Below are positions 50,560-56,984 of a stretch of DNA of 56,984 bases, piece by piece. The stretch is from Chthonomonas calidirosea (GTDB taxonomy: Bacteria; Armatimonadota; Chthonomonadetes; Chthonomonadales; Chthonomonadaceae). The notes beneath the pieces were generated by a model. The model was not told where the DNA came from, did no database searches, and saw only the letters and a list, made by a program, of their open reading frames with translations. The stretch spans positions 1-56,984 of the forward strand of contig CAMCUQ010000002.1 of NCBI GenBank assembly GCA_945878775.1, given 5' to 3'. Both the position numbers and the translations under genes were made by a program. Positions within the stretch are counted from its first letter, which is position 1; each line of letters begins with the position of its first letter.

Positions 50560-52971
50560 GTGAAAGCGCAACAATGGTTCAAGAACGCACACCCTACTCA
50601 ATCCATCCGGGTACTCGGCATTGATCTGGGAACTACCAACTCCGTCGTGGCAGAGATAAACTGGTCTCCTGAACAAGGGCAGGACACTCTGCCAGAATGC
50701 AGAACCCTAAGCATCGATCAGCCCACCGCAGAGAAAATGGTGAGCGGCGTCCTCGTTCCCTCCATACTTGCGGTTCTACCCACGGGCAAACACTGGATCG
50801 GCGAAGGCGCAAAACAGATTCGAAATCGCCCGCAACAACGCCCCCCGATTGTGGAGTGTAACCTTTTCTTTGACACCAAGAACGAAATGGGGCTACGCAA
50901 AACCTATTTTCGTGCACCGAGTGCCTATAACCATGCCTCAAAGATTGCAGGGCATATTCTTCATTTTTTGAAGTCTTGCGCGGAAAACGGCGGCACAATC
51001 CCCTATGCAGAGATCGTTGTCACCGTACCTGCCTCCTTCCAACTTCATCAAAGGCGCGATACTCTTCTCGCCACGGAGTCCGCAGGCATTGTAATAGAGG
51101 ATCAGAAATTACTCGATGAACCCATTGCTGCCCTGATCGACTATCTGTTCACGCACCCCGACCTGGAGGTTCTCTCTTCGGAAGCACCCGTGCGAACCGT
51201 TGTGTTCGACTTTGGTGGTGGAACCTGCGATGTGGCAATTGTTGAGATAAAGCAAGACGCGCAAACGGGACAGCTGGACATAACCCCTCTCTCTATCTCG
51301 CGCTACCACCGGTTGGGATGGGGTGACATCGACAACGCTATTGTTCACGAACATCTTCTCCCGCTCCTCCTCAAGGAGAACCACATTGCCCCCAACGATC
51401 TCACATGGGGAGAGAAAAAGCGGGGATTAGAGCCACAACTCCTCGGCACAGCGGAGGCACTCAAGGTAGGAATCTGTAACGAAATCAAACGGCTTCAAAG
51501 CACAGAACGTTACCCGTTTATCGATAAATCAGAGGTCATCGTGCGACAGCCCGCCATTACCTGTTACCTTAATGGGCGTCCCCTACTCCTCTCTCGCCCC
51601 ACTTTGAGTGCACAGGAGTGGGAGAGTCTCTTCGCTCCGTTTTTGGATGGGGATAGGCTTTATGCTCAAGAGTCGGAGTTTCGGCTCACGCAATCCCTTT
51701 TTGCCCCTCTGCAAGATGCCCTCCAACGCGCTCACTTAGAGCCGGAAGAGATTGATGCCTGCCTCATGGTGGGAGGTAGCTCTCTTATTCCACAAGTTGC
51801 CGATTCCATCACAGGCTATCTCTCCAACGCCCGCATCTGTATGTTTGATGACCCTATCGCTATGCAGACCGCCGTTGCAAGAGGTGCGGCATGGCACGCC
51901 TTCTATCTCATGGTGACAGGTGAGCCTCTTGTTCGTCCCATTTTGCACGAAGGGATCGCGCTTGTAACAGGAGATGGCACTCTCTATCCTCTCATCCCTG
52001 CCAAGACTCCCATCCCATTCCCAAGCGATGGCACAACGTGCAAAAACAGCAATCTCGCAATGCCCGACACTGCCGTTGACCGAATCAAGTTTCAAATCGT
52101 CTCTGAGGCGTCCCACCAAACGCTCTTCAATGGGATTTGGGAGTTTCCAGAGGAGATTCCCGCAGGAACCGGCATTACGGTGGAGTATCGCCTCACCGCC
52201 TCACAGGAGTTCCAGTATCGCGCCTACCTGACAGATCAGCCCGACATTGTCTTTGAAAGGAGTATTGAGAACCCACTCTGTAACGTCGTGAATCCGAACC
52301 AGTCCCGTCTCCAGATCGAGGCACTGGAAGAGGACTTACGACAACGCGCAGGAGGCACTGCGGAAGATAGAAACCGATTTATGGAGGTGGCGCGCCTCTA
52401 CGCCGAGATAGGACAACCCGAAAAGGCTCTCGATTTTCTGCGTCGTGCCCTACGCCTCATTGGAAAACCCGATGCCGATATTATGAACCAACAAGGGCTT
52501 TACTATGGGGATATAAAAGACTATGTGCGCCAGGAACAAGCGTTTTTGGAGGCGGACAAAGTGGCACCCAAGTGGGCAGGTCCCCTCTTCAATCTCGCCC
52601 TTGCCTACCGTACTCAGAAGCGGCATGAGGAGGCTTTAGGGGCGATCACACGCGCCATTGAGAAATCCCCCTTTAGTGCGCCCTACTATGTTTTACGGGG
52701 TCTCTGTTTGCAGGCACTAGGGCAGGATGAAGAGGCATTCATAGAATTCGACACCGCTGTCCGCATCTTTGGAACGCCGTCCACCCTTCCCGATTGGGAA
52801 TTGGGTTGGCTCCTCACCTGTGCGGAGGCGATTCCAGAGCCGACATTGCGCCACGAGGTAATTCAGGTGCGAAAAAAGCGTGCCAAGAAATCCAGCCCGC
52901 TCACAGAGAACCTGCTTGCCCCTGTCGTTCGTCCTCAACCGCTCGAAGATGAGGATTATTTTATTTGGTAG
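50560..52971 (+). CDS. Hsp70-like ATPase fused to TPR repeats
   Basis: An 803-aa protein. An actin-type Hsp70 ATPase domain covers about 16-460: phosphate 1 GIDLGTTNSVV, phosphate 2 VVFDFGGGTCDVAIVE and the adenosine motif CLMVGGSSLIPQVADS are intact. A beta-rich substrate-binding-like segment (about 470-590) follows. In place of the helical lid there are TPR repeats (about 615-760: FMEVARLYAEIGQPEKALDF, FNLALAYRTQKRHEEALGAI). It is unlike housekeeping DnaK, and no dnaJ or grpE is nearby. The GTG start has AAAGGAG about 10-12 nt upstream. A role with the adjacent cyclase is possible. Confidence 0.85.
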   Translation: MKAQQWFKNAHPTQSIRVLGIDLGTTNSVVAEINWSPEQGQDTLPECRTLSIDQPTAEKMVSGVLVPSILAVLPTGKHWIGEGAKQIRNRPQQRPPIVECNLFFDTKNEMGLRKTYFRAPSAYNHASKIAGHILHFLKSCAENGGTIPYAEIVVTVPASFQLHQRRDTLLATESAGIVIEDQKLLDEPIAALIDYLFTHPDLEVLSSEAPVRTVVFDFGGGTCDVAIVEIKQDAQTGQLDITPLSISRYHRLGWGDIDNAIVHEHLLPLLLKENHIAPNDLTWGEKKRGLEPQLLGTAEALKVGICNEIKRLQSTERYPFIDKSEVIVRQPAITCYLNGRPLLLSRPTLSAQEWESLFAPFLDGDRLYAQESEFRLTQSLFAPLQDALQRAHLEPEEIDACLMVGGSSLIPQVADSITGYLSNARICMFDDPIAMQTAVARGAAWHAFYLMVTGEPLVRPILHEGIALVTGDGTLYPLIPAKTPIPFPSDGTTCKNSNLAMPDTAVDRIKFQIVSEASHQTLFNGIWEFPEEIPAGTGITVEYRLTASQEFQYRAYLTDQPDIVFERSIENPLCNVVNPNQSRLQIEALEEDLRQRAGGTAEDRNRFMEVARLYAEIGQPEKALDFLRRALRLIGKPDADIMNQQGLYYGDIKDYVRQEQAFLEADKVAPKWAGPLFNLALAYRTQKRHEEALGAITRAIEKSPFSAPYYVLRGLCLQALGQDEEAFIEFDTAVRIFGTPSTLPDWELGWLLTCAEAIPEPTLRHEVIQVRKKRAKKSSPLTENLLAPVVRPQPLEDEDYFIW

Positions 52972-53103
52972 CACTTTTTGCAGGAAAGGCGAAAGCGAGT
53001 GTTTGGGTGGGAATGACCATCACCAAACTCTCGACGAATGTTCAGGGAACCTACGCCATACAAGCCACTGGCAAACAATAGAACCTTGATGGACTGTTAC
53101 AGC

Positions 53104-53133
53104 AATGCCCTCCGAGATCGCTCGGAGGGCATT
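53104..53133. terminator. Perfect 13-bp hairpin between convergent genes
   Basis: AATGCCCTCCGAG and its exact complement with a 4-nt ATCG loop, between the Hsp70-TPR gene and purQ. No T-run follows on the plus strand, but the stem is very stable; likely serves both genes. Confidence 0.7.
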
Positions 53134-53163
53134 ATGCTACACAAAATAGAAAAGCAGAGCAAA

Positions 53164-53916
53164 CTACATCTTCTTTAGAATAATCGTCTGCACGAGAGAA
53201 GAGAAAAGCCCAAGCCCATCCTTAGAGCCAAGCATCTTGTCACAGGCACGCTCGGGGTGAGGCATCATCCCCACGACATTGTACGCTTTGTTCGCGATTC
53301 CGGCGATATTGTTCAGAGAACCGTTCGGATTACTTTCAGGAGTCACATTTCCACGGGCGTCCGCATACCGAAATACAACACGGTTATGCGCCTCCAACTG
53401 CCTCAGTGTCTCTGGTTCAGCAATGTAACATCCCTCTCCATGAGCAATCGGAACCCGAATCACTTGCCCATCGCTATAGGCAGAGGAGTACGGTGTCCCC
53501 GCATTCTCCACACGAAGGTGTACATACTGGCACAGAAACTTACAATCCCGATTACGAACCAATGCGCCCGGCAATAGATGCGCCTCACATAGAATCTGAA
53601 AACCGTTGCAAACCCCAAAGACATACCGCCCCGAATTGGCATGATTTATCACCGCGTCCATGATGTTCGAGAAGCGTGCGACAGCCCCACACCGCAGATA
53701 GTCCCCATAGGAGAACCCGCCCGGCACGATCACAACATCGAAACCCTTCAGGCTCTTATCCTGATGCCACACATACTCGACAGGGCAATGTAGCGCATCC
53801 TGCACGACATGGAAGGCATCCTGATCACAGTTCGAGCCGGGAAAGCGGACTATCGCAAATTTGGGTCGCTTGCCCGTATTCACGTTCACTCTCTCTAGGG
53901 TTTTGGAGCCTGTCAT
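53164..53916 (-). CDS. purQ: Phosphoribosylformylglycinamidine synthase, glutaminase subunit PurQ
   Basis: A 250-aa class I glutamine amidotransferase that feeds ammonia to PurL in purine synthesis. The nucleophile Cys lies in VFGVCNGFQIL, and the His-Glu pair in MMPHPERA; the start FAIVRFPGSNCDQDA is typical. It forms the small-subunit system with PurS: the ATG overlaps the purS stop (ATGA). The large subunit PurL is not in the window. The first ~17 residues are an extension. Confidence 0.95.
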   Translation of the reverse strand: MTGSKTLERVNVNTGKRPKFAIVRFPGSNCDQDAFHVVQDALHCPVEYVWHQDKSLKGFDVVIVPGGFSYGDYLRCGAVARFSNIMDAVINHANSGRYVFGVCNGFQILCEAHLLPGALVRNRDCKFLCQYVHLRVENAGTPYSSAYSDGQVIRVPIAHGEGCYIAEPETLRQLEAHNRVVFRYADARGNVTPESNPNGSLNNIAGIANKAYNVVGMMPHPERACDKMLGSKDGLGLFSSLVQTIILKKM

Positions 53917-54155
53917 CCGATCACCTCATAGCGGTAGTTTTCGATCACGGGGTTGACCAAGAGCCGTTCGCACATCTCTTTGACCTTTGCATCTAGTTCG
54001 GCTCCCTCGCCCTCCACTTGCAATTCCATATATTTGCCAATACGAACCTGCTCCACATCGGAATAACCCATGTTTTGAAGCGCATCTTTTACGACACGTC
54101 CTTGGGCATCAAGTAGGCTTGGTTTTAGGGTAACAATCACTTTAACCTGTGGCAT
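53913..54155 (-). CDS. purS: Phosphoribosylformylglycinamidine synthase subunit PurS
   Basis: An 80-aa protein, the structural subunit that bridges PurQ and the small PurL. The pattern VKVIVTLKPSLLDAQGRVVK and the end VIENYRYEV are typical. GAGGAG lies about 12 nt upstream of the ATG. It overlaps purQ by 4 bp and lies 16 bp after the DUF167 gene. Confidence 0.93.
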   Translation of the reverse strand: MPQVKVIVTLKPSLLDAQGRVVKDALQNMGYSDVEQVRIGKYMELQVEGEGAELDAKVKEMCERLLVNPVIENYRYEVIG

Positions 54156-54171
54156 TCTTCTTCGTCTCTCC

Positions 54172-54480
54172 TCATTTTGCGCTCAAAGCCCGTTCGATAC
54201 GGGTCTGAAGTTCGCTCTGGCTCATATCGGTAATCTGTAGCACTTTTTCACGGCTGGACTCTCCCGAACGAAAATCAAATCTTGATTTGGGAATATCCAG
54301 TGCCTTTGCCAACAGCACTATCAGGGCACGATTGGCAGCTCCATCAACAGGAGGCTCCGCAACCCGTGCATAGAGCAGACTCTCCTCCTGCTTCATAATC
54401 GCCGAGCGTCCGCCCTTTGGTGTTAATCGTACCCGCAAAACAGCAACTTCCGCCATACTCTGCACCATAAAATCCTTCAT
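54172..54480 (-). CDS. DUF167 family protein (YggU-like)
   Basis: A 102-aa protein with the family signature VRLTPKGGRSAI, then ARVAEPPVDGAANRALI and IPKSRFDFRSGESSREK. The function of this widespread family is not established. Possible starts are ATG 54480, 54468 or 54456; ribosome sites do not decide between them. It is followed by purS and purQ, so it probably shares their transcript. Confidence 0.87.
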   Translation of the reverse strand: MKDFMVQSMAEVAVLRVRLTPKGGRSAIMKQEESLLYARVAEPPVDGAANRALIVLLAKALDIPKSRFDFRSGESSREKVLQITDMSQSELQTRIERALSAK

Positions 54481-54516
54481 GAGCCTTCATTCTGGCTTAG
54501 CACCCAACAAAACCAA

Positions 54517-54551
54517 TCTGCTATGCCCCGCTAAGGCAGGAGCATAGCAGA
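54517..54551. terminator. Hairpin ahead of the DUF167-purSQ genes
   Basis: A perfect 10-bp stem (TCTGCTATGC, 54517-54526, with 54542-54551). On the minus strand a T-rich stretch (TTGGTTTTG) follows, so it may terminate transcription from the cytochrome-like remnant. Confidence 0.6.
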
Positions 54552-54591
54552 GATTCTATCCCCTTTTCAGTAGTCTTGTACCCTCGTTCTC

Positions 54592-54732
54592 TTACGGATT
54601 ATACCCATCCGTGAGAGTCTTCAAGAACGTTACAATATCTGCAACCTCCTGATCCGTCAAGCCTAGATTGCCCAGTTCGTCCTTATTCATGTTGTTTGGG
54701 TTTTGTCGTGAGAACCAGAAGACGAGCCACGA
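54592..54732 (-). pseudogene. Remnant of a cytochrome-c-peroxidase-like gene, C-terminus only
   Basis: The minus-strand frame stopping at TAA 54592-54594 ends MNKDELGNLGLTDQEVADIV, then TFLKTLTDGYNP, which matches the usual C-terminus of MauG/di-haem cytochrome c peroxidase-like proteins (L-x-L-T-D-x-E-x-x-D-(I/L)-V-x-F-L-x-T-L-T-D-G). A TAG at 54733-54735 cuts the frame, and there are no haem motifs. In another frame just upstream, VVALMSGCSRGSSSG looks like a lipoprotein signal with a lipobox. Both pieces may derive from one exported gene after an internal deletion. Confidence 0.55.
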
Positions 54733-54735
54733 CTA

Positions 54736-55042
54736 CAACCGCTCATAAGAGCAACAACGGCTTAAACGACAGTGGCACCAGTTACCATAAATGAGAGTGG
54801 CAAACCTATGTTCCGAACTTTCATTCAATAACTCCCTACTCTGCAAAAAAGCTCTTGGGCAAATCGAAGGTTTACACTCCTTACAAAAAGCTGAGAGATT
54901 GCCGGAATCACGCTCAAGCAAGGGGCGATTTGAAGAGGTGTACCGCAGAAGCGTGCGGAGGAGATTCGCGGCTCCTGCATTGAGAAGAACTGGGTATGGC
55001 TTGATATTTTGATATTGTGTCGTCCAATTCCTCCCATTGCCC
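54736..55042. other. Intergenic region upstream of rpsT
   Basis: About 300 bp with no gene recognised, apart from the lipobox-like sequence around 54730-54755 described with the cytochrome remnant. Confidence 0.4.
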
Positions 55043-55071
55043 TTGAAAAACTGGAGGCAATGGAGTATACT
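55043..55071 (+). promoter_or_regulatory. Sigma-70-type promoter of rpsT
   Basis: TTGAAA (55043-55048), 17-bp spacer, TATACT (55066-55071). The expected start near 55078 gives a ~22-nt leader that contains the AGGAGG ribosome site. Confidence 0.75.
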
Positions 55072-55099
55072 GAACGTGCCTATTAGGAGGAGTTTCCCT

Positions 55100-55378
55100 G
55101 TGCCAAACATCAAGTCCGTAAAAAAAGACGTCATCAAATCGCGCAAGAACCACGTGCGCAACATTACCGCGAAGTCTGCATGCAAAACCTTCATCAAGAA
55201 GGCACGCGTTGCAATCGAGCATCATGCCCCTGTAGCCGACGTGACCGAATCGATTCGTCTCGCGTGCAAGGCTCTGGACAAGACTGCTGAGCGCGGAATC
55301 ATCCATAAGAATCAGGCAGCGCGACGCAAGTCCCGCCTGATGAAGCGTGCTAACGCCGTAGCTCAAGCCACTCCTTAG
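55100..55378 (+). CDS. rpsT: 30S ribosomal protein S20
   Basis: A 92-aa basic protein that binds 16S rRNA. It reads PNIKSVKKDVIKSRKNHVRN and ends with GIIHKNQAARRKSRL, the classic S20 pattern. The GTG start at 55100 is set by AGGAGG 9 nt upstream; a longer frame from 55037 would begin upstream of the promoter's expected start. GTG starts are common for this gene. Confidence 0.95.
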   Translation: MPNIKSVKKDVIKSRKNHVRNITAKSACKTFIKKARVAIEHHAPVADVTESIRLACKALDKTAERGIIHKNQAARRKSRLMKRANAVAQATP

Positions 55379-55400
55379 TCTACGCACTCTGCTTTCTGTT

Positions 55401-55432
55401 CAGCCCATTTTCCTTTTTAGGGACGTGGGCTG
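55401..55432. terminator. Terminator-like hairpin after rpsT
   Basis: CAGCCCA (55401-55407) pairs with TGGGCTG (55426-55432) around an 18-nt T-rich loop. It lies between convergent rpsT and holA. Confidence 0.5.
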
Positions 55433-55450
55433 TTCGTTGTTGTTCCCCTG

Positions 55451-56596
55451 CTATGCGGTCTGCTGTGGCAAAACCCGCTTCTCCGTTGCTCCCGTCAGGA
55501 GTAAAACAAGCAGTTTCAAGTTCCCCTCAGGGTCAGAACCAAACGCACCAGCATCCTCTAAGACGTTCCCTTTATTAGCCAAATCGCACAAAAGTAACCT
55601 CTCCAAAATGGATGCCAACTCGGCAAAAGTGTACTCCCGTGCCATTGCAAATATCTCTCCTGCCTTAAAACTGACCTGCATAATCGTACCCTCTGAGGGC
55701 AGTTCTGCACGTACATCCTCCGGCAGATTCCGAACATCCCTTGGTTGGATACGACGGGAAGCCAACTGTTTTGCCTGCCACAGCAACCGATACTGGCGCG
55801 AGAGCAATGCCAGCAACTTTCCCGCAACCGCCTGCGGTTTGGGGTCATAACGATGCACCTCCAAAAGCAACTGCAATGCCTTGTCGGTATCCCGTTTCGC
55901 TATGGCGTCGATCAGGGCAAAAACCACATCTTCGGGACTAGAGGCAGAGACGATTCCCACATCCTTCGCCAGTATCGTGTTCCTCTCCCCCACATAGCAA
56001 ATCAATTTTGTGATCTCATGCTCAAGAATCATCATCTCATTCCCGACGGTATCTATAAGCATATGCGCCGCCAGAGGTTCGATCTTCTTGCCTTGCTCCT
56101 GAACCCGTGCCACAACCCAGTGGGAAAGCCCCTCCCCTTTCAAGGCAGGGCAAGTGACTAACACACCAAGCCTCTTCACGGCGTTATCCAATTTTGTGCT
56201 AACCGCTGTCTTGCGTCGCCCTTCGTCCTCTTCTGCTGCTGCTACCAAAACGAGACAAGTTGCTGCGCCCAGTCGTGATAGTCCTTCCGCAAGCCGTTCA
56301 ACCTCCGTTTGTCGGTTCCTGTCTCGCCACTGCTCCATACCACGAACCACCACCAAACGCTTTTCGGAACCAAAAGCGACCTGCCCTGCCGATGCCAAAA
56401 TAGCATCCGCAGTCGTGTTGCCTCCATCCAGAACATCCATATCAAAATCGGCAAAATCGGGCGTGACAATATGTTTTGTAAGGGCATCCACCGCCTCCTG
56501 CTTTAACCTGTCCTCTTCCCCAAAGAACAGATATACAGGCGCAAGACTCTGCTTCCAGAGCAAAGCTTGGTTTCCTGAACGGTATTCAAGCTCCAT
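55451..56596 (-). CDS. holA: DNA polymerase III delta subunit
   Basis: A 381-aa clamp-loader subunit. The N-terminal AAA+-like domain begins PVYLFFGEEDRLKQEAV; the family features E-x-x-x-E-x-x-K-L (MMILEHEITKLICYV) and A-I-A-K-R-D-T-D-K-A-L-x-L-L-L are present, and the C-terminal collar domain contains LLALLSRQYRLLWQAKQL. Length is normal for HolA. AAAGG is 10 nt before the ATG, which lies 5 bp after the stop codon of the DUF4129 gene. Confidence 0.93.
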   Translation of the reverse strand: MELEYRSGNQALLWKQSLAPVYLFFGEEDRLKQEAVDALTKHIVTPDFADFDMDVLDGGNTTADAILASAGQVAFGSEKRLVVVRGMEQWRDRNRQTEVERLAEGLSRLGAATCLVLVAAAEEDEGRRKTAVSTKLDNAVKRLGVLVTCPALKGEGLSHWVVARVQEQGKKIEPLAAHMLIDTVGNEMMILEHEITKLICYVGERNTILAKDVGIVSASSPEDVVFALIDAIAKRDTDKALQLLLEVHRYDPKPQAVAGKLLALLSRQYRLLWQAKQLASRRIQPRDVRNLPEDVRAELPSEGTIMQVSFKAGEIFAMAREYTFAELASILERLLLCDLANKGNVLEDAGAFGSDPEGNLKLLVLLLTGATEKRVLPQQTA

Positions 56597-56601
56597 AGAG
56601 G

Positions 56602-56984
56602 TTATGCCTTTGCCTTTGCCATTTTTGCAGGTGGTGCGGGTCGTAAAGCGTTTCGTTTCAAGCCCCGCAAGGCGGTTTGGAGTGCGCCAGCACTGGCACG
56701 CGCCCGCTGCAAGTCTGCCTCAGAGGCAACATCGTTGCCATAACGGAACTGCCCAAAGAGGGTCGTGAGGGTAGCCCAATGTGAGGCTAAGTCTGGCGCA
56801 ACTCCTTGAGAACGTTGTGCGACTAACTCTGCAAATTCGGCAGGAGTGAGTGCCGGAGTGCGAACAAGACCACGTCGTTGGAGTTGTCGGCAGGATTCGA
56901 GATAGAGTTCGATGATCTGGCGGTTAGTGGCAGGGCGCGTTGCGGTCTCAACAGTCTTGCGATTAAATGCAGGTATCCGATTCA
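56602..56984 (-). CDS. DUF4129-domain protein, C-terminal part (cut by window edge)
   Basis: The minus-strand frame is open from the window's right edge to TAA at 56602-56604, about 127 residues. The segment IIELYLESCRQLQRRGLVRT, P-A-L-T-P-A-E-F-A, and later LFGQFRYGND match the DUF4129 domain found at the C-terminus of TgpA-like transglutaminase membrane proteins or as a separate protein. The ORF has no visible start because it begins outside the window. It is followed after 5 bp by holA and is likely cotranscribed with it. Confidence 0.75.
   Translation of the reverse strand, partial: NRIPAFNRKTVETATRPATNRQIIELYLESCRQLQRRGLVRTPALTPAEFAELVAQRSQGVAPDLASHWATLTTLFGQFRYGNDVASEADLQRARASAGALQTALRGLKRNALRPAPPAKMAKAKA

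Noticed and set aside
53008-53081. 22-codon ORF (MTITKLSTNVQ...) between the Hsp70-TPR gene and purQ
   Set aside because: Codon choice looks protein-like, but there is no proper ribosome site and no recognisable family.
54733-55197. 154-codon minus-strand ORF opposite rpsT
   Set aside because: It is antisense to a certain ribosomal protein gene and its promoter, and has no family features.
1-56984. CRISPR arrays, rRNA or tRNA genes
   Set aside because: No regularly spaced direct repeats and no cloverleaf or rRNA signatures were seen on either strand.

Overview
The window reads as one contiguous piece of a bacterial chromosome, dense with genes on both strands. The host is probably an environmental Gram-negative-type bacterium of moderate G+C. 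Several features fit Armatimonadota or a neighbouring phylum: an R3H-domain P-loop ATPase next to a family-4 uracil-DNA glycosylase, adenylate cyclase-STAND-TPR proteins, a PRC-MgtE_N-CBS protein, many TolB-like propeller proteins and a PEP-CTERM-like tail. This placement is an inference from gene content only. Core genes present are ybaB, tyrS, mnmE, thrC, leuS, ftsY, nth, purS/purQ, rpsT and holA. No rRNA, tRNA or CRISPR array was found.

Layout. 1-2.1 kb: tail of an IS transposase, a small ORF, a long transaldolase and a short PEP-CTERM-like exported ORF. 2.2-5.5 kb: ybaB facing a coupled ATPase/uracil-DNA glycosylase pair. 5.5-8.8 kb: PRC-MgtE_N-CBS protein, a degenerate GGDEF protein and a response regulator with an HD-GYP domain (a c-di-GMP-type module). 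8.9-17 kb: polyol-type dehydrogenase, Ste24-like protease, a membrane-anchored unknown protein, tyrS and a large XPB-like/WYL-like protein. 17-25.6 kb: mnmE, a cyclase-STAND-TPR sensor, then a tight run of PhyH oxygenase, aminotransferase, omega-amidase-like hydrolase, aldo/keto reductase and a small exported protein. 25.6-32.7 kb: second PhyH protein, a decayed RHS/YD-repeat fragment with an AT-rich exported gene behind it, thrC, an ECF sigma/anti-sigma pair and a TolB-like lipoprotein whose signal peptide is split by a G7 tract. 32.9-36.5 kb: leuS and a HEPN two-gene cassette. 36.7-42.1 kb: sugar-type ABC permease, TauE-family exporter, ftsY with an IS200/IS605 tnpB element at its very end, and a metallo-beta-lactamase-fold protein. 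42.3-47.2 kb: exported protein, YkgJ-like protein and a MacB/LolCD-type export operon, followed by a 199-bp MITE with a 9-bp target duplication. 47.2-53 kb: aldo/keto reductase, endonuclease III, a second cyclase with a damaged STAND domain, and an Hsp70-TPR fusion. 53.1-57 kb: purQ, purS, a DUF167 gene, a cytochrome-peroxidase-like remnant, rpsT, holA and the end of a DUF4129 protein.

How the genes work together. Stop/start overlaps tie UDG to the R3H ATPase, purS to purQ, sigma to anti-sigma, the dehydrogenase to the protease, and the efflux adaptor to its permease and ATPase. The aminotransferase and omega-amidase overlap by 7 bp, which suggests a glutamine-transaminase/omega-amidase route. 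Signalling genes are prominent: two class III cyclases, HD-GYP and GGDEF-like proteins and an ECF sigma system. Mobile or decaying DNA sits at several gene ends: the transposase tail at the left edge, the tnpB element fused to the ftsY stop, the MITE at an aldo/keto reductase stop, and the RHS and cytochrome remnants.

The most useful leads are the MITE with its duplication, the matched end hairpins of the tnpB element, the G-tract frame break in the TolB lipoprotein, the terminator-like hairpins in the sigma and leuS leaders, a two-copy hairpin repeat, and TAAAAT boxes that predict leaderless transcripts.
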